From MED-G105 sp038522945 (GTDB lineage: Bacteria; Pseudomonadota; Alphaproteobacteria; Caulobacterales; Parvularculaceae): a stretch of DNA of 64,000 nt. Positions 58,837 through 64,000 of this stretch are shown here, piece after piece. The position numbers and the translations under genes are program-made. Positions within the stretch are counted from its first letter, which is position 1. Each line of letters starts with the position of its first letter. The stretch spans positions 124,001 to 188,000 of the forward strand of contig JBCBJV010000002.1 in assembly GCA_038522945.1 (NCBI GenBank). Reading direction: 5' to 3'. Under the pieces are notes generated by a model. The model was not told the DNA's origin and did no database searches. It was given only the letters and a program-made list of their open reading frames with translations.

Positions 58837-60777
58837 ATGGCGAATCACCTGACCGCGGCGCGTCGCGACGCTGACCCTCACCCCCGCATCGAGCGGCTCC
58901 CTGCCCATGCAATCAATCAGATCGCAGCGGGCGAGGTCATTGAACGCCCGGCGGCGGTGGTCAAAGAACTGATCGAGAACAGTATCGATGCCGGCGCGAG
59001 CCGCGTCGCCCTGGAGACTGCGGCCGGTGGCAAGACCTTGATCCGGGTAACGGATGATGGCTGCGGGATGGGGAGGGATGATCTATCCATTGCCATTGAA
59101 CGGCACGCGACCTCAAAGCTCCGTGCAGAGAGCAATGGCAATGTGGATCTGTTAAACATCGCAACCTTGGGGTTCCGCGGCGAGGCGCTCCCGTCCATTG
59201 GGGCGGTCTCGCGGTTGACAATTGCGTCGCGCCTTGAGGCCAGCCCGGACGCGTTTGAGATTTCCGTTGCCGGGGGGAAGATCGATGGCCCGCGTCCTTG
59301 TGCGTTTGCAGGCCACGGCACCCGGATTGAGGTCAAGGATCTCTTCTACGCGACACCGGCGCGGTTGAAGTTCCTGAAAAGCGATCAGGCGGAATCGACC
59401 GCGGTTAATGACGTCGTCAAGCGGCTCGCCATGGCCAATCCGTCGATCGCGTTTTCGCTGGTTTCAGGCGGGCGGAAGACTTTTTCTTTCCAGGCGAAAG
59501 ACGAAACCCGCGAAGGGTGGCTTGCGCGCCTTGGCGATATCATGGGGCGGGAGTTTGAAGACAATGCTCTGCCGATCCAGGCGGTGCGGGAAGGGCTGAA
59601 GCTTGATGGATTTGCTGGCCTGCCCACCTTCAACCGTGGCTTGCCCGATAAGCAATTTCTATTTGTGAACGGACGGCCCGTTCGGGATAAGCTCATTGTC
59701 GGGGCAGTTCGCGGAGCGTATGCCGATTTTCTGGCTCGTGACCGACATCCGGCAGTCGCGCTCTTCCTGACGGTACCGCCGAGCCTGGTGGACGTAAACG
59801 TGCATCCAGCGAAAACTGAAGTGCGTTTCCGCGATGCAGGTCTTGTCCGGGGACTGATTGTGAGCGCCTTGCGTCATGCTTTGGCGGAAGCTGGCCATCG
59901 GGCATCGACAACCACCAGCGCCTATGCGCTTGGGCGCATGACACCTGGAGGGCAGGCGATCCAGTCGCAGCCTTCACAAGCGCGGTTGACCCCCATAAAT
60001 GCAGCTAATCCATTCAGGAACAATTCTGTCAACGAAGTCTTAAGTCCGGCTACAGATCAAGGTACGGACTTTAGCGGGGCTCAATTTGCTGGCGGTTTGT
60101 CTGAGCAAGGTGACCGGTTTGGCGCGGCTCAGTCTGGAGACGAGTTGGTCCCTTCTGCTCGGGTTGAGCCTCAAATCGGCGCAGGCGATCCCCGCGAGTT
60201 CCCTTTAGGGGCCGCCCGCGCCCAACTCCATGAGACCTATATTGTGGCACAAACAGAAGACGGTCTTGTCATTGTTGATCAGCATGCGGCCCATGAGCGC
60301 CTCGTCTATGAGCGCATGAAGGAGGCGCTCGCCCAAAAAGGGGTGGAGCGCCAAGGGCTCTTGATCCCTGAAGTTGTCAATCTGGAGCCGGCAGAAGTCG
60401 ACCGTCTTGTAGCCCGATTTGAGGAGTTTGCCGAACTCGGCCTTGTCATGGATCGCTTTGGAGACGATGCGATTGTGGTGCGGGAGGTGCCGGCCCTCTT
60501 GGGGCAAACCGATGTGACCGCGATCGTGAAGAGGCTGGCGGATGACCTGGCTGCCATCGGCGAAGGCCTCGCGTTAAGAGAGTGCCTTGAGGAGATTTGC
60601 GGGTCGATGGCGTGCCGCGGGTCGGTCCGGGCTGGGCGACGCCTTGAGGCGAGCGAAATGAACGCCTTGCTCAGGCAGATGGAAGCAACCCCCCATTCCG
60701 GGCAATGCAATCACGGCCGTCCCACCTATGTGGAATTGAAACTGGCGGACATTGAGCGGCTGTTCGGTCGGCGTTAG
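58837..60777 (+). CDS. mutL: DNA mismatch repair protein MutL (endonuclease type)
   Basis: A 646-residue mismatch-repair protein. The N-terminal GHKL ATPase has INQIAAGEVIERPAAVVKEL, DDGCGMG and GFRGEALPSIGAVSR. A variable, low-similarity linker covers about residues 360-460. The C-terminal dimerisation domain has DQHAAHERLVYE, which fits the metal-binding nuclease motif DQHA-x2-E-x4-E, together with SMACRGSVRAG and QCNHGRPTYVEL. So it should nick DNA itself, as in bacteria lacking MutH. ATG at 58837. Confidence 0.97.
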   Translation: MANHLTAARRDADPHPRIERLPAHAINQIAAGEVIERPAAVVKELIENSIDAGASRVALETAAGGKTLIRVTDDGCGMGRDDLSIAIERHATSKLRAESNGNVDLLNIATLGFRGEALPSIGAVSRLTIASRLEASPDAFEISVAGGKIDGPRPCAFAGHGTRIEVKDLFYATPARLKFLKSDQAESTAVNDVVKRLAMANPSIAFSLVSGGRKTFSFQAKDETREGWLARLGDIMGREFEDNALPIQAVREGLKLDGFAGLPTFNRGLPDKQFLFVNGRPVRDKLIVGAVRGAYADFLARDRHPAVALFLTVPPSLVDVNVHPAKTEVRFRDAGLVRGLIVSALRHALAEAGHRASTTTSAYALGRMTPGGQAIQSQPSQARLTPINAANPFRNNSVNEVLSPATDQGTDFSGAQFAGGLSEQGDRFGAAQSGDELVPSARVEPQIGAGDPREFPLGAARAQLHETYIVAQTEDGLVIVDQHAAHERLVYERMKEALAQKGVERQGLLIPEVVNLEPAEVDRLVARFEEFAELGLVMDRFGDDAIVVREVPALLGQTDVTAIVKRLADDLAAIGEGLALRECLEEICGSMACRGSVRAGRRLEASEMNALLRQMEATPHSGQCNHGRPTYVELKLADIERLFGRR

Positions 60778-60905
60778 TGCCAGACGGGAGCCATTATACC
60801 TGGTTCTAAGGCTGCTGAAGTGGGGACTTTCGCCGTGTGCCCATTCCAGCTTTAATGGCTTTGGAAGCTGCTTCTTTTTCGGAGTCGGCCGTGAAAGGTA
60901 CTACC

Positions 60906-61463
60906 ATGACCATTCGTCACTTTAGCCTTATACTGATCAGTGTTCTGGCTCAGATTTCCGTTGCGGGTGCGCAGGTTGCGGGTGCACAGGGAGCGACCGG
61001 TTATGAGCCCATGAAGCCATTTGAGCCCTTCGCCGGCAAGACATTCCGAGGCGAAGGCAAAGGGCCCGACGGCAGAGCAATTGTCGATCTTTCTAGGTGG
61101 CAATTTATTTTAGGCGGCAGAGCCCTTGAAACCGAGCACCGTCTTGAAAACGGCTCCTATGGGGGCAAGACGATTTTCTTCTATGACGAAAATGGCAAGG
61201 AGTACGTCTTTCACTACTTTACGACCGCCGGCTTTCACACCACAGGCACGATGACCTTGACCGATACCGGATTTATGTCCGTTGAAAAGGTCATCGGGCA
61301 TGATGTGTTTGATGAAGTCCGTGCAGACATTACCATTGATGGCGACACCCTCATCGTGCGTTCTTCCCATGTGACCAAGGATGGCGAGGTCTCCGAAGGG
61401 GAGGCAATGGTCTATAAACCTCACGACATTGAGGTAGATCTATTCGGTGGGAGTAAAAAATGA
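60906..61463 (+). CDS. Secreted protein, DUF1579-like
   Basis: A 185-residue protein with signal peptide MTIRHFSLILISVLAQISVAG. The start at 60906 is preceded by AAAGGT; 23 open codons upstream are not used. The mature part is a beta-rich domain with PFEPFAGKTFRGEGKGPDGR, SRWQFILGGRALETEHRLEN and VFHYFTTAGFHTTGTM, like the lipocalin-type DUF1579 proteins. Just after the cleavage region two 15-bp units encode VAGAQ VAGAQ. It overlaps the nitroreductase-fold gene by four bases (ATGA), so the two are translationally coupled. Confidence 0.75.
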   Translation: MTIRHFSLILISVLAQISVAGAQVAGAQGATGYEPMKPFEPFAGKTFRGEGKGPDGRAIVDLSRWQFILGGRALETEHRLENGSYGGKTIFFYDENGKEYVFHYFTTAGFHTTGTMTLTDTGFMSVEKVIGHDVFDEVRADITIDGDTLIVRSSHVTKDGEVSEGEAMVYKPHDIEVDLFGGSKK

Positions 61464-62143
61464 CGCAAGCAGAATTTACCCCGCTCTGTGACCTTGGTCA
61501 CTATACGGAGCGCTCAGCCGATGAGATGCAGGCTCGTGCAGCGGCGTTCTATGAAGATATGGCGCGGCGGCATACTGTCCGCGACTATCGCCCGGACCCC
61601 ATCCCGGTTGACGTGATCGAGAATTGCATTGCCGCGGCTGGTAGGGCTCCCTCTGGTGCCAACCACCAGCCATGGCATTTTGTGGCGGTTGGCGATGCCG
61701 CCGTGAAAAAAGCGATCCGCGAAGCGGCGGAAGAAGAAGAACGCGCTTTTTATAGCGGCCGCGCGGGCGAAGAGTGGCTTGATGCCCTTGCCCCCATTGG
61801 CACTGACGCCAACAAGCCATTCCTTGAGATTGCGCCTTGGCTGATCGCTGTCTTCGCCCAGCGGCGTGGCGGCGTCGACGCTGGCGATGACAAGAAGAAT
61901 TATTATATCCACGAAAGCGTTGGCATCGCTTGTGGCATGCTCTTGGCGGCGCTCCATCACGCGGGACTGGCAACGCTCACCCACACGCCAAACCCGATGA
62001 CGTTCCTATCAGAGAAGCTGAACCGTCCGGCGACGGAAAAACCCTACCTTCTGGTCGTGGTGGGAAAACCCGCGGAAGAGGCACCAATCCCCCACCACGC
62101 CCTTAAGAAAAAGCCGCTATCAGATATCCTGACCGTGGTTTAG
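61460..62143 (+). CDS. Iodotyrosine deiodinase-like flavoprotein (nitroreductase fold)
   Basis: A 227-residue FMN enzyme of the nitroreductase superfamily. The FMN-binding start RRHTVRDYRPDPIP and APSGANHQPWHF are typical. It most resembles iodotyrosine deiodinase: the three active-site lid residues that bind the amino-acid part of halotyrosine in that enzyme (Glu, Tyr and Lys, spaced 4 and 21 apart) are matched here by E94, Y98 and K119, and the C-terminus KKKPLSDILTVV matches as well. It may therefore remove halogen from tyrosine derivatives. Cytoplasmic, no signal peptide. Tail-to-tail with the next gene, stop codons overlapping. Confidence 0.85.
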   Translation: MTQAEFTPLCDLGHYTERSADEMQARAAAFYEDMARRHTVRDYRPDPIPVDVIENCIAAAGRAPSGANHQPWHFVAVGDAAVKKAIREAAEEEERAFYSGRAGEEWLDALAPIGTDANKPFLEIAPWLIAVFAQRRGGVDAGDDKKNYYIHESVGIACGMLLAALHHAGLATLTHTPNPMTFLSEKLNRPATEKPYLLVVVGKPAEEAPIPHHALKKKPLSDILTVV

Positions 62144-62853
62144 GCCACCTTTGCTAAGGTGATCTGTCCCTCATGGATGAAGCAAGCCTTTGAGAAATTG
62201 CTCAAGTCGAGAGGGTTCGGTAGGCGGATATCCTTCAAGGACGGCATTGGTTCAGAACTGGCGTCAAAGTCGCGGGTTACCTGCGAAATAACGACGGCGC
62301 GAATGCCGAGCCTTCTGCAATAGTCTTTTAGGGTAGAGATCTGTTGCGCGAGACTTGCGGTCGTCCGCCTTTGATCGAGTGCCTGAAGATAATCGATTGC
62401 GACAACAGCATCACTCGGTCGCTCTCCAAGTTCCGATATGATATGATCAGTGCAGATATTATCTGAGGTATCGATTTTGAATGGACTGCTGGATTGGCCC
62501 CGCCCATGATGGCTATTGGCGAAAATGTCCCTGGTTCCCTCAGCGCTTTCGGCGAGGGTAAAGAACCACGTAGCGCATCCATGCTTGTTTGCATGCTCGA
62601 GTAAATCGAGAGCAAGGGATGTTTTGCCATGGCCCGGCCTGGAACCGAGGATCATCATGTCGCCTCTCTCTAAATGCCGCCAAAGGCGAGCGGCAGGAGA
62701 GGTCTTGTTGGCAGCTCGGGAAAGGTGGCCCCAGGTGCGATACCCTTCCTGTTGGGCAGTCTCGTCGAGTGCTCGATTGAGTGGTATCTTACGGGTTCTC
62801 GCGAGCTTGCGGGCTAGTCGTTTCAGTCGATAGATTGGTGCGCTGACGTCCAT
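62140..62853 (-). CDS. DnaB/RecA-like ATPase (short helicase-related protein)
   Basis: A 237-residue protein with a RecA-fold ATPase core like the C-terminal half of DnaB: Walker A GSRPGHGKTS (about residues 70-79), the Glu-containing strand FFTLAES, Walker B AVVAIDYLQAL, and motif 4-like VVISQVTRDFD. The first 60 residues are a basic helical region (RLKRLARKLARTRKIPLNRALDE) with no primase-binding domain, so it is not the replicative helicase. Related short proteins occur widely in alphaproteobacteria without known function. ATG at 62853 after GAGAGG. Confidence 0.82.
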   Translation of the reverse strand: MDVSAPIYRLKRLARKLARTRKIPLNRALDETAQQEGYRTWGHLSRAANKTSPAARLWRHLERGDMMILGSRPGHGKTSLALDLLEHANKHGCATWFFTLAESAEGTRDIFANSHHGRGQSSSPFKIDTSDNICTDHIISELGERPSDAVVAIDYLQALDQRRTTASLAQQISTLKDYCRRLGIRAVVISQVTRDFDASSEPMPSLKDIRLPNPLDLSNFSKACFIHEGQITLAKVA

Positions 62854-62869
62854 GAAAATTGACCTCTCT

Positions 62870-63050
62870 TCACAAGGGCAAATCGCAAGCCCCTCCCCGT
62901 GTTGCGATGTCCAAAGTGATTAAGAGGACAGACTGAACGTTGCCCTGCACGTGTCGTGCTTCCCGGTCAGGAGGGGGGAGGCGCAGGCGACGCCTAGGTC
63001 TCTGCATAACACAATTTGAAAGGGCGGCCATCTGGCCCTTGCCGTTTTTT
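62870..63050. ncRNA. Candidate 6S RNA locus next to zapA
   Basis: The 180-base gap beside zapA is where proteobacteria usually encode 6S RNA, a global regulator that binds RNA polymerase. The region can fold: GCCCCTCCCC (about 62889-62898) is complementary to the GGAGGGGGGAGGC stretch (about 62970-62982), as in a long hairpin with a central bubble, and ATCGCAA and TTGCGAT form a local inverted repeat. On the plus strand AAGGG...CCCTT followed by GCCGTTTTTT (63020-63050) looks like a terminator, which favours plus-strand transcription, whereas zapA-linked 6S genes are usually on the zapA strand. Strand left open; the assignment is tentative. Confidence 0.3.
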
Positions 63051-63417
63051 ATCCAGCAAGGCGGCCAGCAACAGGGGTCGGTGTCGGCACTGGCTCGGCC
63101 AAGGTATCGGCGAGGGCATGAACGCGCTCCGTTGCCGCATCGATCATCTGGCGTGCATCGGCGAGCGCTTGTTGATCATGGGCCTTCAGCTTTTCTTCGC
63201 TGGCTTTCAAGGCTGCTTTTGCTTCGAATAACTCGTCGCACACCGTTAGCGCTGACAAGAGAAGAAGGCGCGCCTCACCAATGCCGCCGAGGTCCTTGGC
63301 AATTTCGCAGACATGGGCGCCGAGATACACAGCCAGGCGCTCCAGTCGTTTTTCCTGCCCGTCTTCACAGGTTATTTTATAGCTGCGGCCATTCAATACG
63401 ATGTCGACTTGCGCCAT
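63049..63417 (-). CDS. zapA: Cell division protein ZapA
   Basis: A 122-residue FtsZ-associated protein that bundles FtsZ filaments at the division ring. The N-terminus VDIVLNGRSYKITCEDGQEKRLERLAVYL and LLLLSALTVCDELFEA match PF05164, followed by a coiled coil (about residues 65-105) and a Pro-rich tail. (Key positions: R11, C17 and the LLLLSAL helix at about residue 51.) It lies downstream of DUF4164 on the same strand, the usual alphaproteobacterial pair. Confidence 0.93.
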   Translation of the reverse strand: MAQVDIVLNGRSYKITCEDGQEKRLERLAVYLGAHVCEIAKDLGGIGEARLLLLSALTVCDELFEAKAALKASEEKLKAHDQQALADARQMIDAATERVHALADTLAEPVPTPTPVAGRLAG

Positions 63418-63467
63418 TTAATGCCTTTCGAGAAAAATCCCTCAAGCTCGAGAAGAATACCGAGCCA

Positions 63468-63707
63468 CTACGAAGCGGGGTCGGTTAGATCGAGAAGAGC
63501 CTTCAGATCACGAATGGATTGGTCCAGATCGGTGGCTGCGGTCCGTGTCAATTGACGCGCTTTTTCCGCTCGCTCCCGGATGTCGGTGAGATCGGCATTC
63601 AGGCCTGTCGCCTGAGCGTCAAAGTCCCTTTTTTGTTGTTCCAGCTGGGTTTCCAGATCGTCTAGCGCCAGGGACAGGCTTTCGACGGCAACTTCCAATG
63701 AGGCCAT
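63468..63707 (-). CDS. DUF4164 coiled-coil protein
   Basis: A 79-residue protein that is almost all coiled coil (MASLEVAVESLSLALDDL, then ETQLEQQKRDFDAQATGL and ERAEKARQLTRTA). It fits DUF4164, which is encoded beside zapA in alphaproteobacteria and is suspected to act in cell division like ZapB. The ATG at 63707 follows AAAGGAAG; the frame is open to 63752 but without a site there. It is 50 bases upstream of zapA on the same strand. Confidence 0.85.
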   Translation of the reverse strand: MASLEVAVESLSLALDDLETQLEQQKRDFDAQATGLNADLTDIRERAEKARQLTRTAATDLDQSIRDLKALLDLTDPAS

Positions 63708-64000
63708 GGGTGCTTCCTTTGAACCAACCGTAGCGAGATGCGCTGAGTGCACAATTTAAGGACCGGTAAGGCCAACCTTTCAATTCTTGAGTTGCGTTGC
63801 GTCTCTTGTCCAGCAATCGGGCCCTCAGGTAGTGTCTCAGTTTGAAATTGGAGGGCGGCTATTGGCCCGAAGCTGCCAGTCATTTGAAGCCATGCGATCG
63901 GCTGGTATTGTGACCAGTGCCGCCGCTGGTTCCAATGGACAGTGTTGTCAGCGACACCTTTAAATGCACTATTTCTATCCGTTTTCTCGCGGCATCACGG
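63708..64000. other. Right-edge non-coding stretch
   Basis: About 290 bases upstream of DUF4164 to the window edge. It should hold the DUF4164-zapA promoter. Minus-strand frames at 63619-63816 and 63662-63883 have no ribosome site and no recognisable domain. I see no gene that can be supported. Confidence 0.45.

Noticed and set aside
63708..64000. Remnant of an insertion sequence at the right edge
   Set aside because: No transposase fragment or inverted terminal repeats could be recognised.

Overview
The window reads as a chromosomal segment of a free-living, GC-rich aerobic alphaproteobacterium. Evidence is an aa3-type cytochrome c oxidase cluster with the alphaproteobacterial CtaB/CoxF/CtaG/CoxC/DUF983/SURF1 layout, a CIRCE-controlled groESL operon, a TipF-like EAL protein, DUF4164 next to zapA, ileS-lspA-DUF3035, and an endonuclease-type mutL. 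A marine Hyphomonadales/Parvularculales-like genome fits, but that placement is inference. There are no rRNA or tRNA genes, insertion sequences, phage genes or CRISPR arrays that I can see; coding density is high.

Layout. 1-6.4 kb: a cut-off secreted protein, gluQ overlapping a ClpP-fold SDH-type protease, a Tat-type serine hydrolase, a low-GC YcxB-like membrane protein, and tldD. 6.5-14.9 kb: respiratory block coxB-coxA, a small membrane protein, ctaB, a 40-aa CoxF-like protein, ctaG, coxC, a lipoprotein, DUF983 and surf1. 15-20.7 kb: a cell-envelope block with a MotA/ExbB-like plus OmpA-like stator pair, divergent from an unknown membrane protein, then a small secreted protein behind a dense palindrome array. 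20.8-31 kb: typA, a possibly frameshifted small gene, marC, a LysM lipoprotein, a GT4 glycosyltransferase with an exosortase-EpsI fusion, and a TAP-like hydrolase with an added membrane domain. 31-37 kb: a serine hydrolase with its own membrane-anchored AraC regulator, a lipoprotein hydrolase, and a repeat-built beta-helix-like membrane protein. 37-42.3 kb: groESL, an SdpR/SdpI-like pair, and a divergent CsoR-led metal operon (outer-membrane-like protein, HMA protein, MerT-like protein). 42.3-54.1 kb: a DUF5648-like protein, a type I secretion-like operon whose ABC protein has lost its ATPase residues, an OmpA lipoprotein, a TipF-like protein, a HAD hydrolase with ribF, a DUF2799 lipoprotein and a Gly/Tyr/Arg-rich exported protein. 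54.4-64 kb: ileS-lspA-DUF3035, mutL, a secreted protein coupled to an iodotyrosine-deiodinase-like flavoprotein, a DnaB-like ATPase, a candidate 6S RNA locus, zapA and DUF4164.

Points that stand out: (i) short tandem repeats of 7-18 bp that begin at, span or end at stop codons of several unrelated genes, and one that duplicates a Shine-Dalgarno site; (ii) the complete loss of Walker A, signature, Walker B and H-loop residues in an otherwise intact exporter operon; (iii) a roughly 90-residue extra domain inside CoxB; (iv) the compact CsoR-OMP-HMA-MerT operon facing an SdpRI pair, both apparently with leaderless transcripts under overlapping operators; (v) a nested palindrome array at 20094-20201.
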